Assembly: GCF_002836205.1 (NCBI RefSeq) | Contig: NZ_PJBE01000013.1 | Location: forward strand, 744,001 to 808,000 | Direction of reading: 5' to 3' | DNA: 64,000 nt | Source: Shewanella sp. Choline-02u-19 | GTDB lineage: Bacteria; Pseudomonadota; Gammaproteobacteria; Enterobacterales; Shewanellaceae | In this document: positions 10,501 through 17,758 of the stretch, one piece after another | How positions within the stretch are numbered: position 1 is the stretch's first letter | Layout of the letters: each line of letters begins with the position of its first letter | The notes under the pieces: model-generated | The model's input: the letters and a program-made list of their open reading frames with translations, nothing else | What the model was told of the DNA's origin: nothing | Databases searched by the model: none | Made by a program: the position numbers and the translations under genes

Positions 10501-10992
10501 GTGCTCGTATACTTGCTCAACACTGTGGTAACCAGTATTGATTAATTGCTCTCTAACATCATGCAGCTGGTAGTTATCGCCTTTCTCCAAAATAAGCACA
10601 TTACCGCTCAAAAAGGATTTAGGGGGCAGCTTGACCATTAACGTGGTGATTGGCACTATGACTACGCTTTGCTGCGCTTGAGGGATCCTCGAAAGCGCTT
10701 CAAGACGTTGTGAGACTAAATCTTGATGGGGAGAGAAGCTGTCATAGGGGAGGGTTTCCCTGTCTGGAAATAGCCATATTGAAATTGCTGCTTCACTGAG
10801 CAAATAATTTAGCTCAGATTCTAGCGCAATGGCACTAGGCGTATCTGCGGTAACAACAAGTGTCACGTTCTGATGTTGCTTAGCAATATTAGCGATCGTA
10901 AGCGCTTGAGCAGCGCCACCAAGAGTACACAGCGTTTGTGCTAATTTAGCACTCTTGACTGCTGGTGGAGTCAATACGGAAAAAGCATTCAT
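7519..10992 (-). CDS. mfd: Transcription-repair coupling factor Mfd
   Basis: 1157 residues, full length. Mfd recognises RNA polymerase stalled at DNA damage, displaces it and recruits UvrA. In order it has a UvrB-like N-terminal region, the RNA-polymerase-interacting domain around residues 480-545 (HLDHGVARYQGLE), a RecG-like helicase motor with Walker A GDVGFGKTE, the box LVIDEEHRFG, TLTATPIPRTL and GRVGRSHHQAYAY, and a C-terminal TRCF domain (EIELRIPALLPEDYV). All motor motifs are intact. It heads a two-gene unit with csiV. The ATG at 10992 fits the family. Confidence 0.97.
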   Translation of the reverse strand: MNAFSVLTPPAVKSAKLAQTLCTLGGAAQALTIANIAKQHQNVTLVVTADTPSAIALESELNYLLSEAAISIWLFPDRETLPYDSFSPHQDLVSQRLEALSRIPQAQQSVVIVPITTLMVKLPPKSFLSGNVLILEKGDNYQLHDVREQLINTGYHSVEQVYEHGEFAVRGSIIDIFPMGSNQPFRIELFDDEVESIRHFDPETQRSSHELPSIRLLPAKEFPTDNAAIEGFRQRYRRRFEVLVKEPGSIYQMVSKKTMPAGIENYLPLFFDDTASLFDYLPEKTQLITVGDIETATQAHLHEVETRYEDRRVDPLRPLLSPQELYLLTEQIFSAFKGLPRFQLKTAPFTGTAIEAKALKLPDLAANHKLKQPLLLLEEYAALGERMLFSAESEGRREALLELLGKIKLKPTLFSHFNEFAASKTKLGLIVSPLSQGCVIEKKTGGKFSLICETELFGQRISQRRRRDKQRQISSDALVKNLAELKVGQPIVHLDHGVARYQGLETLDTGGLVAEYLVLEYSGGDKLYVPVSSLHLISRYSVGPDEEANLNKLGNESWTKAKRKAIEKIRDVAAELLDVYARRQSRPGEACHIDQEEYAQFAGSFPFEETVDQETAISAVIEDMRTPMAMDRLVCGDVGFGKTEVAMRAAFVAVNDGKQVAILVPTTLLAQQHFENFQDRFADWPFKIEVMSRFKTAKEQTQVMKDLTNGKVDIVIGTHKLLQSEAKFENLGLLVIDEEHRFGVRQKEKIKALRANVDILTLTATPIPRTLNMAMSGMRDLSIIATPPAKRLAVKTFIREYDEATIREALLREILRGGQVYFLHNSVETIEKRAAEISELLPEARVVTAHGQMRERELERVMSDFYHQRFNVLVCTTIIETGIDVPSANTIVIERADKFGLAQLHQLRGRVGRSHHQAYAYLMTPHPKSMTKDARKRLEAIGALEDLGAGFMLATQDLEIRGAGELLGDEQSGHISKIGFTLYMEMLEEAVKMLKDGKEPSLDQMLRQQSEIELRIPALLPEDYVSDVNMRLSLYKRIANCKTEKAVDELKVEFIDRFGMLPEPTKNLMALTLYKHLATQLGLRKIEMHAKGGSIEFGDNNKVDPTFIIGLLQNQPQIYRMDGPNKLKFSMPSESAKDRLALIKLLLEQLSQHRIGE

Positions 10993-11082
10993 TAAGGGCG
11001 AGGAAACGAGTCCAATAACAGCAAAGTTGCTTGGTATTGTAGTGGCTTGCCGTCGCTCTGGCCAGTTAAAACTGGTTTTAGA

Positions 11083-11667
11083 TTACAGGGCTATCTTTCG
11101 TAATTTTAGTTGTTTCTGTTGTAGGCTTAAGCTGGCTTTTACCAGCTGTTCCACATCAGCGTCTTGAATGACACTAAAAGCTAATTCAATGCTAAAGGCC
11201 TGCGGCGCTTCTTCTGCTTCATTGGTTATCAATGAACAGCTTTGCACTGTCGCGAAACAGATCAGGGCGACTAGCTCCTCTTTGATATTCAAGCTAACTT
11301 TAAACTGGCTACCAACTGTTATCGCTTCATTGGTGGTTAATCTAATTGAGCTGCCCCCAAAATGACTGCCGATATAGTAGTCGCCTTCATACTCCTCTTT
11401 ACCGATAACGTGTTGTAAAACCATATCAATTTTTCGAGATTGTAATTTCAAGAATTCAACAACGGTTTTGGCATCATCATCAAGGTGTCGCAACTGCAAC
11501 AGGCAGTCAGACTCGAGTACTTTAATATCACTGATAAGTTGTAGGCTCGGCGGTAGCATAAAACTCAGCTGTTCCACTGACGGGAGAGGTTGGCCGCTGT
11601 CCCAAGCTTGTAAATAGACATCAAAAGCATGATTAATACTAAAATAGGCGGTAGAGTCATTTAACAA
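11083..11667 (-). CDS. PilZ-like domain protein
   Basis: 194 residues. The C-terminal half, from about residue 90, reads like a PilZ beta-barrel (YYIGSHFGGSSIRLTTNE, then VGSQFKVSL), and genes annotated as PilZ proteins often sit upstream of mfd in Shewanella and Vibrio. The canonical c-di-GMP-binding signature (RxxxR followed by D/NxSxxG) is not intact: there is no clear RxxxR, and the second motif is degenerate. So binding of the nucleotide is unproven. It has a helical N-terminal half of unknown function. It lies 90 bases upstream of mfd on the same strand and may be in the same operon. Confidence 0.65.
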   Translation of the reverse strand: MLNDSTAYFSINHAFDVYLQAWDSGQPLPSVEQLSFMLPPSLQLISDIKVLESDCLLQLRHLDDDAKTVVEFLKLQSRKIDMVLQHVIGKEEYEGDYYIGSHFGGSSIRLTTNEAITVGSQFKVSLNIKEELVALICFATVQSCSLITNEAEEAPQAFSIELAFSVIQDADVEQLVKASLSLQQKQLKLRKIAL

Positions 11668-11873
11668 TGGTTTTGCCTCTTGTCTTTAGGGGGCTAATAC
11701 CCCTATTATCATGCGCATCTTTATGATTTAGCAAGGTTAGAGGCGTAATTGCTTCTCCTTTTGTATTTCTAGAGTATCTCTGAGCAGTATTGTTTGAAAT
11801 GAGAGAGGTTATTATCTTTTTATTATCAATCGTATTGGCGCCAGAATTGAGTTGACTTTATTTGGGTTTTTTA

Positions 11874-13097
11874 ATGAATTTTTCATTATCATTTTATATT
11901 GGCTACCGTTATTGGCGAGCAAGAAAAGCCAATGCTTTTGCATCGTTTATTACCATATTCTCTGTTTCAGGCATTTTGCTTGGAGTGGCTGCACTTATTG
12001 TTGTTAGCTCCGTGATGAATGGTCTTGAAGGGCAGCTTAAAAAGCGCATTTTAGGTGCCGTGCCGCAACTAACGATTCATTCTCCCGTACCGTTAGAACA
12101 TTGGCAGCAAGATGTGACTCAATTGTCAGCCTTAAAAGGGGTGCAGGGCGCCGCGCCGAGTGTGTCGACTCAAGCGATGCTGCAATCGGCCTCTAATATT
12201 GGCGCCGCGCAAATCTACGGTGTATACCCAGAACAGGAAAAAAATCTGCTTAGCCTTACGCGCAATACCTATGCAGGTAACTTCGACGCGCTGCTCTCTG
12301 GCAAGTATCAAATTATATTGGGCGCTGAGCTGGCACGTAAACTTGATGTGGTTGTCGGTAATAAAATACGAGTCCTGAGCGGAGATGGCGTGGTCTATAC
12401 GCCGTTAGGTCCGGTGCCAAGCCAGCGAAAGTTCACCGTGGCGGGTGTATTTGAAATGGGGTCTCAAGTTGATGCTAGCGTCGCTTATATCCATCATGAC
12501 GATGCACAGCGCTTAATGCGCCAAAAAGCCGGTGAAGTAAAACAGTTACGTGTTTATCTTGATGATCCCTTCAATGCCGCAAAAATTGCCCCGAGCGTGG
12601 TGGATTATTTTTCCCACACAGTGACCACCACAGATTGGCATGACACTTATGGTCACCTGTTTGGCGCCGTTAAAATGGAAAAGAACATGATGTCATTAAT
12701 GCTTAGCCTTATTATTGCGGTCGCCGCGTTTAATATCGTCTCTGCGTTAGTGATGATGGTTGTGGATAAAACTACTGATGTTGCCGTGTTAAAAACCCAG
12801 GGCTTATCGACGGCTAATGTGATGGGGATCTTTATGATCCAAGGCTCGCTTAATGCCATCATAGGCTTGATTACTGGGGTGGCAACGGGGGCGTTATTAA
12901 CCCTTAATTTAAATGAGATCACTAATGCGTTAGGGATCTCTATTCTTGGCGCAGGTCAGAATTTGCCAGTACAGCTCGACTTTAATCAATTGAGCTCGAT
13001 AGTCATAGGCACACTTGTCATTACCCTATTAGCCACCATTTACCCGGCGCTAAGAGCCGCGAATGTTCAGCCAGCGAGTGCCCTTAGACATGAATAG
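11874..13097 (+). CDS. lolC: Lipoprotein-releasing permease LolC
   Basis: 407 residues from ATG 11874. A longer frame starts at TTG 11862, but family members begin near SFYIGYRYWRARKANAF. LolC forms the inner-membrane part of LolCDE, which extracts outer-membrane lipoproteins and hands them to LolA. Topology is as expected: one N-terminal membrane helix (residues 22-45), a large periplasmic domain, and three C-terminal helices with the FtsX/MacB-type sequences AAFNIVSALVMMV and NVQPASALRHE. The next gene starts at or near its stop, showing an operon with lolD and lolE. Confidence 0.93.
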   Translation: MNFSLSFYIGYRYWRARKANAFASFITIFSVSGILLGVAALIVVSSVMNGLEGQLKKRILGAVPQLTIHSPVPLEHWQQDVTQLSALKGVQGAAPSVSTQAMLQSASNIGAAQIYGVYPEQEKNLLSLTRNTYAGNFDALLSGKYQIILGAELARKLDVVVGNKIRVLSGDGVVYTPLGPVPSQRKFTVAGVFEMGSQVDASVAYIHHDDAQRLMRQKAGEVKQLRVYLDDPFNAAKIAPSVVDYFSHTVTTTDWHDTYGHLFGAVKMEKNMMSLMLSLIIAVAAFNIVSALVMMVVDKTTDVAVLKTQGLSTANVMGIFMIQGSLNAIIGLITGVATGALLTLNLNEITNALGISILGAGQNLPVQLDFNQLSSIVIGTLVITLLATIYPALRAANVQPASALRHE

Positions 13098-13107
13098 TGA
13101 GTTAACA

Positions 13108-13806
13108 ATGAATTCAGAATTATTGCTAAAAGTGAGCAATGTGAGTAAGCGTTACAACGATGGTTCAGTCGAAACCCAAGTGTTGCATAGCGTTGATTTA
13201 GAGGTCTACAAGGGTGAACAACTTGCGATAGTTGGCAGCTCTGGATCAGGTAAAAGCACACTGCTGCATATTATGGGTACCTTAGATCGGCCGACAAGTG
13301 GCAATGTGACGATGCTCGATGAAGATCTCTACCAACTGTCTAACAAGCGCCAAGCTCAAGTGCGCAATAATAATATTGGTTTTATCTATCAGTTCCATCA
13401 TCTGTTACCTGAATTTAGTGCATTGGAAAATGTATCAATGCCAGCATTAATACAGGGTAAAACACGCAAAGAGGTGGAAGGTAAAGCGACCGCTTTACTT
13501 GAGCGAGTGGGGTTAGGCCATCGTCTCGCACACACTCCTGCGGAGTTGTCTGGCGGGGAACGCCAGCGCGTCGCTATCGCTAGAGCCTTGATTAACGATC
13601 CCAAATTGGTGCTTGCTGATGAACCTACCGGTAACCTTGACGCTAATAGTGGTGAGGCCGTCTACGAATTGATCACTGAACTCGCCGCCCAATTAGGCAC
13701 AGCATTTGTGGTGGTCACTCATGATCAACAACTTGCTGCGAGAATGGATAGACAGTTACACATGAAAGATGGCTACTTGGTGAATGCTGAGGAGCTCACT
13801 GGATGA
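13108..13806 (+). CDS. lolD: Lipoprotein-releasing ATPase LolD
   Basis: ABC ATPase of LolCDE, 232 residues from ATG 13108, where MNSELLLKVSNVSKRY aligns with known LolD proteins. In-frame starts at 13090 (overlapping the lolC stop) and 13063 are possible alternatives. All motifs are present: Walker A GSSGSGKST, Q-loop FIYQFHHLLPEF, signature LSGGERQR, Walker B LVLADEPTGNLD and switch histidine VVVTHD. ATP hydrolysis drives lipoprotein release from the inner membrane. Its stop overlaps the lolE start (ATGA), so translation is coupled. Confidence 0.95.
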   Translation: MNSELLLKVSNVSKRYNDGSVETQVLHSVDLEVYKGEQLAIVGSSGSGKSTLLHIMGTLDRPTSGNVTMLDEDLYQLSNKRQAQVRNNNIGFIYQFHHLLPEFSALENVSMPALIQGKTRKEVEGKATALLERVGLGHRLAHTPAELSGGERQRVAIARALINDPKLVLADEPTGNLDANSGEAVYELITELAAQLGTAFVVVTHDQQLAARMDRQLHMKDGYLVNAEELTG

Positions 13807-15056
13807 AAAGCCTGTTAGCGATGCGGATAGGGTGGCGCTTTTATTTAGCCCGTCAGTCAAACCGTTTTATCAACTTTATCTCTTTTGCCTCTACTGCGGG
13901 TATTGCACTCGGAGTCGCGGTACTGATTATCGTATTATCGGCGATGAATGGCTTTGAGAAGGAGTTAGAGGAGCGACTTTTAGGGGTCGTTTCTCATGGT
14001 GAGTTAGTCGGTGTGAATGAGCCAATACATGATTGGCAGGCCGTTGTGGCGGATGCTGATAAAGTCCCTGGAATTGTTGCAGCGGCTCCTTTTGTACGGA
14101 TGCAAGGTCTGGTGCAAAAGCCGGGTGGTTTTCAAGGGGTAACGGTTCAGGGGATAGATATAGAGCAAGAAGCGAAAGTATCAAATATTCGTCACTTCAT
14201 GTCTGAGCAGAGCTGGCAAAGTTTACAAGAAGCTAAGCACAATAATATCGTGCTTGGTAAAGGGCTGGCGAATAACCTCGGGATTGAGATTGGTCAATCT
14301 ATTAGCTTATATATGCCTAACAATAATAACTCGTCTCAAAATAAAATAGCCGCCGCTAAAAGTCACCGCTTTGTGGTTTCTGGTATTTTTGAACTTGGGG
14401 GCGAGCTAGATACAACCACCGCATATGTGCCTATGGATTATGCGGCTAAGTTGTTAAAGTTAGAACAAGGTGTTTCCGGTGTGCGTATTAAGGTCAAAAA
14501 TGTTTTCGATGCGCCGATGTTGATCCGTGACCTCGGTTATAGCCAAAAGCAATATGTTTATATTTCGGACTGGACTCGAACTCAAGGACATTTATATCAA
14601 GATATACAATTGGTTAGAATGGTGATGTATCTTGTGTTGGCTTTAGTTATTGCTGTGGCATGTTTTAATATCGTGTCGACACTTGTGATGGCGGTGCGAG
14701 ATAAGCAGTCTGAAATCGCTATCTTGTTAACCATGGGCATGAAAAAGACCTCGGTGATGCTGATATTTATCGTGCAGGGCGCACTCAATGGCATTTTGGG
14801 CTGCATCATAGGATCTATTGTAGGGGTGACAATTGCGCTCAACCTCAGCGATATTGCCAAAGGGATAGAATCGGTATTAGGTATTCAACTGTTGTCGGCA
14901 GATGTGTACTTTATTGATTTTCTACCGTCACAATTAGTGGTTAACGATGTGATTACGGTCGTGTCTCTCGCTTTTGTGATGAGCCTTATCGCAACGCTTT
15001 ATCCCGCGTGGAAAGCCAGCCAAACACCGCCAGCAAGTGCATTAGCAGGCCGCTAG
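13803..15056 (+). CDS. lolE: Lipoprotein-releasing permease LolE
   Basis: 417 residues, paralogous to lolC, with the same one-plus-three membrane-helix plan. Motifs are INFISFASTAGIALGVAVLI in the first helix region, VACFNIVSTLVMAVRDKQSE in the second, and the C-terminal QTPPASALAGR that matches the end of LolC. It overlaps lolD by four bases and completes lolCDE. It lacks an obvious terminator, and 387 bases of intergenic DNA follow before the Cys-rich locus begins. Confidence 0.94.
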   Translation: MKSLLAMRIGWRFYLARQSNRFINFISFASTAGIALGVAVLIIVLSAMNGFEKELEERLLGVVSHGELVGVNEPIHDWQAVVADADKVPGIVAAAPFVRMQGLVQKPGGFQGVTVQGIDIEQEAKVSNIRHFMSEQSWQSLQEAKHNNIVLGKGLANNLGIEIGQSISLYMPNNNNSSQNKIAAAKSHRFVVSGIFELGGELDTTTAYVPMDYAAKLLKLEQGVSGVRIKVKNVFDAPMLIRDLGYSQKQYVYISDWTRTQGHLYQDIQLVRMVMYLVLALVIAVACFNIVSTLVMAVRDKQSEIAILLTMGMKKTSVMLIFIVQGALNGILGCIIGSIVGVTIALNLSDIAKGIESVLGIQLLSADVYFIDFLPSQLVVNDVITVVSLAFVMSLIATLYPAWKASQTPPASALAGR

Positions 15057-15449
15057 AGGGACTGTTTTTAACGACTCATTCAGGCGCTTTATAGTGCTTT
15101 GGTATTAGAGTGATCGCGAGTGCGGTCACTGCCTCTCTTCGGTAAACCTTACCTAAACCTTACGTTAATCTTACCCTACATTTAGGGTTAGCTAACTTCC
15201 CATACTTGATGGGCGTTGCAGTGTGTTTTTGCGTCCTCATTTATTCCGCTGTAGATGTACTTGACTCGCGTTTACTCAACCTTTTTCATCATTGTTGTTG
15301 CAGTCTAATTATCCTTATAAAGTGCTATTTTTTCGTTGGAATTGCTGTGCTAGTTTTTTAGTACTCCCATTTCAAAGGTCGTTTGATGCCTTTATGGCAG
15401 GGCATGGAAGCCTTGATTTGGTTAATTGTAAAAGCATGGAGCAATGACA
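15057..15449 (+). promoter_or_regulatory. Upstream region of the Cys-rich/YcaO locus
   Basis: 393 bases with no gene. The left part has a loosely repeated AACCTTACC/TTAACCTTACC-type motif around 15145-15190. A plausible sigma-70 promoter is TTGTTG (15292-15297), an 18-base spacer and TATAAA (15316-15321). A ribosome-binding site GGAG (15438-15441) lies eight bases before ATG 15450 and decides that start. The promoter is inferred from pattern only. Confidence 0.4.
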
Positions 15450-16571
15450 ATGAACGCAAAACCAGATTTAGAACAATTAGACATGAGCGTGCAACAGCTA
15501 TCGTCAGTTGTGGCAGATTTAGAGAAGCAGTGTCCTGTAGCTGATAAAGGATTATCAGTTAGCTCAGCGCAAGGTTGCCCAGTCGCTAAATGTAGCCAAG
15601 CTATACCTTCAACTCGTCAGTGCGCGGTTAATCATCCGATAGCATCGCCTTTTGTACCTGATTATAATATTCCGTTGTTGGCGCCGGGTGGTGGCGATCA
15701 AAAGCCGGATGTTCTTGAAAAGTTAGGCCCGTTAGCCGATCTCGTTGGCACCTGGGTTAGCCAGCGATTTAGTGGCTTTAACGTGATGCCTATCCCTCAA
15801 GTCACAGCACCGAATGGCTTTATTTTAAAGAACTTTAATTATTATGAAGTTATTACTTTCAGCGCAATCTCTGGCAAAGTTGCAAACCGAGGAGGTCAGT
15901 ACGAACAAGACTCATACACCTTGTTCTATGAGCAAAGAGTGTTTTTTGCTGATGGGCCTCAGACGGATGACTTAGTGCATGCTGAAAATGGTTCTTGGTT
16001 GCATCAAGTGTCGGCGCAGCAAGGTCAAAACGAAGTCAATACCGCGCCCTTCATTCCTACACCTCCAGCGCCAAATCCCATTCCAACGCAAAGTCCGTTA
16101 ACTGAAATCGTAAAGCAGGTCTCGGTTCCTCATGGAAACTCAATTTTAGCCTTAGGCGGAGTGACTAGATCTTACTGTGCTCCAACTATTCCCGTTGCAA
16201 ACTGCTTGCCTATCGCTGCTCCAGACGCATTTAGCGCCGCCTATGGTCCAAATATTGCGACCAACCCAAGCATCAATCCCAATGCGGTGCTTGATAGTGC
16301 ACTACTGAAATTAGCGGATAAAGGGGTGAGCGTTGCGAGTACGACGGCGCTAACAGTTGACAGTGATAATCATGGCGCTATCGCCAATACGCCATTTATG
16401 AAGAGTCACTCAGATGTATCGCGATTTACCACCACATATTGGATAGAGCACTTATCAACGGGTCATCTACAACTGCAATATACGCAAAACATCACATTAG
16501 ATCTGCCCGTCGGTGACAAGACCTATAAGTTTCCGCATATCACGGCAAACACCTTGACCAAAGTTCAGTAA
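15450..16571 (+). CDS. Heme-barrel-like protein with leader-like, Cys-containing N-terminus
   Basis: 373 residues from ATG 15450. Residues 1-27 form a charged amphipathic segment whose core VQQLSSVVADLE matches the N-terminus of the next gene product. Residues 28-60 carry four cysteines, two in CPVA motifs (C28, C43) resembling heme-regulatory CP motifs, plus C48 and C58. From about residue 92 the sequence LGPLADLVGTWVSQRFSGFN resembles the opening of nitrobindin/THAP4-type heme-binding beta-barrels, with alternating strands to the C-terminus (TTYWIEHLSTGHLQLQYTQ). There is no signal peptide. It is the first gene of the YcaO locus. I infer either a heme-dependent tailoring protein or, because of the leader, a second substrate of the YcaO enzyme. 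The exact family name is uncertain. Confidence 0.6.
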   Translation: MNAKPDLEQLDMSVQQLSSVVADLEKQCPVADKGLSVSSAQGCPVAKCSQAIPSTRQCAVNHPIASPFVPDYNIPLLAPGGGDQKPDVLEKLGPLADLVGTWVSQRFSGFNVMPIPQVTAPNGFILKNFNYYEVITFSAISGKVANRGGQYEQDSYTLFYEQRVFFADGPQTDDLVHAENGSWLHQVSAQQGQNEVNTAPFIPTPPAPNPIPTQSPLTEIVKQVSVPHGNSILALGGVTRSYCAPTIPVANCLPIAAPDAFSAAYGPNIATNPSINPNAVLDSALLKLADKGVSVASTTALTVDSDNHGAIANTPFMKSHSDVSRFTTTYWIEHLSTGHLQLQYTQNITLDLPVGDKTYKFPHITANTLTKVQ

Positions 16572-16666
16572 CCTATTTGACCGATTTTTAATCCACTTTC
16601 TGTTGTTAAAGATCGAGAACACATTTGATTCCTTGGGCGTTGTTGGCTCTGGCGTCAAAAAGCGTT

Positions 16667-16701
16667 CTCGAGTCGTGACAGCTATAGAAACACGACTCGA
16701 G
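16667..16701. repeat. Perfect 11-bp inverted repeat between the first two locus genes
   Basis: CTCGAGTCGTG (16667-16677) and CACGACTCGAG (16691-16701) enclose a 13-base loop. No T-run follows, so it is not a standard terminator. It may be an operator, an mRNA stabiliser or an RNA-processing site 84 bases ahead of the Cys-rich gene. Confidence 0.7.
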
Positions 16702-16784
16702 GCGTTCACCTGTCTCAAAATGCTTATTTCGGGGCAATCTGTTAGCAATATCTAAGCTATTAATTTAGTTTCAAGGAATGAAAA

Positions 16785-17687
16785 ATGAGTGATAAAACGA
16801 TAAAGGATCTGCAGCTTCAGGTGACGGAGCTAACGTCCAAAGTGAAAGAATTAGAAGTTCACTATCACAACATCACAGCGGCGGATAAATGCCAAGTCTG
16901 TGCTACGACAGAATGCGTGGTATGCGATGGTGGTCAGGCGGTTCGTAAGTGTGACAATTGTTTGCCTTGCACTATCAACTTATGTAATCCGGGCATAGTC
17001 AGTTTTTGTGTACAGTGTGCTCAGCCAGCAATTAAGTGTGAAACGTGCGCTCCTGGACCTATTTACTACTGCGCTCCTTGTCAGCCGACAGTGCAATGTG
17101 TGACGTGTTATCCAAGCCCAGTTTCATACTGTGTTCAGTGCCAACCAACGCCATGTGCGACTGGATTACAGTGTTTGCCAGGTATTCCTACTGTGCATTG
17201 TGTGACTTGCTCGCCGAGTCCAGTCGCTTATTGTGCGCCCTGTGTACCAGAACCTGTGTATTACTGTGTGCCTTGTCAGCCCACAGTACAATGTGTGACC
17301 TGCTCACCAAGTCCTATTGCTTATTGTGTGCAGTGTCAACCAACACCTTGTGCTACCGGTTTGCAATGCCTGACTTGTCAGCCCACGCTGCAGTGTGTGC
17401 CCTGTTCGCAGAGCCCGATTGCTTATTGCGTACAGTGTCAACCAACGCCTTGTGCTACTGGTTTGCAATGCCTGACTTGTCAGCCCACGCTGCAGTGTGT
17501 GACCTGTTCGCCTAGCCCGGTTTCTTATTGCGTGCAGTGTCAACCCGCCACAAACTCACAATGTGTCACTTGCTTACCTTGTTACAGTCATCCACTGACT
17601 CAATGCGTCACGTGTAGACCATGTGATCCAGGGTACCAGTGTGCCAGCTCGCCAGTGACATTCTGCTTATTGAGTGCCACTAGTTAA
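16785..17687 (+). CDS. Cys-rich repeat protein, candidate substrate of the YcaO enzyme
   Basis: 300 residues with a good ribosome-binding site (AAGGA) before ATG 16785. Residues 1-35 have no cysteine and form a heptad-like helix (VTELTSKVKELE), resembling a RiPP leader. Residues 36-300 contain 52 cysteines, mostly CxxC pairs spaced by Pro, Thr, Ser, Gln and aromatic residues. A 34-residue unit recurs (cysteines 181, 215 and 249 start successive copies of YCVQCQPTPCATGLQC), with an older divergent copy at residue 116. There is no signal peptide and no known metal-binding fold. The position just before a fused E1-like/YcaO gene suggests that its cysteines are cyclised to thiazolines. A plain metal-binding Cys-rich protein is the main alternative. 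Confidence 0.75.
   Translation: MSDKTIKDLQLQVTELTSKVKELEVHYHNITAADKCQVCATTECVVCDGGQAVRKCDNCLPCTINLCNPGIVSFCVQCAQPAIKCETCAPGPIYYCAPCQPTVQCVTCYPSPVSYCVQCQPTPCATGLQCLPGIPTVHCVTCSPSPVAYCAPCVPEPVYYCVPCQPTVQCVTCSPSPIAYCVQCQPTPCATGLQCLTCQPTLQCVPCSQSPIAYCVQCQPTPCATGLQCLTCQPTLQCVTCSPSPVSYCVQCQPATNSQCVTCLPCYSHPLTQCVTCRPCDPGYQCASSPVTFCLLSATS
17325..17528 (+). repeat. 102-bp tandem repeat inside the Cys-rich gene
   Basis: Two adjacent 102-bp units (17325-17426 and 17427-17528) differ at roughly ten positions by eye, and a third partial unit starts at 17529. The central part TGCCTGACTTGTCAGCCC is identical in both. This indicates recent tandem duplication of a 34-codon module. Confidence 0.85.
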
Positions 17688-17707
17688 TTTGGATTAATAA
17701 CAAATGA

Positions 17708-17742
17708 CCTAATAACGCTAGTTAATCACTAGGGTTATTGGG
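17708..17742 (+). terminator. Hairpin between the Cys-rich gene and the YcaO gene
   Basis: CCTAATAACGCTAG and CTAGGGTTATTGGG pair around a seven-base loop, with one G-G mismatch and one wobble. It ends four bases before the AAAGGA ribosome-binding site of the next gene. It has no U-tract, so it is at most a weak attenuator. It could reduce expression of the enzyme relative to the substrate, a common arrangement in RiPP operons. Confidence 0.5.
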
Positions 17743-17758
17743 ACTAAAGGAATATAAA

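Noticed and set aside
17045..17515. A second Cys-rich frame inside the Cys-rich gene
   Set aside because: It is another reading frame of the same repeat. It has no ribosome-binding site, and the main frame has the regular 34-residue module.
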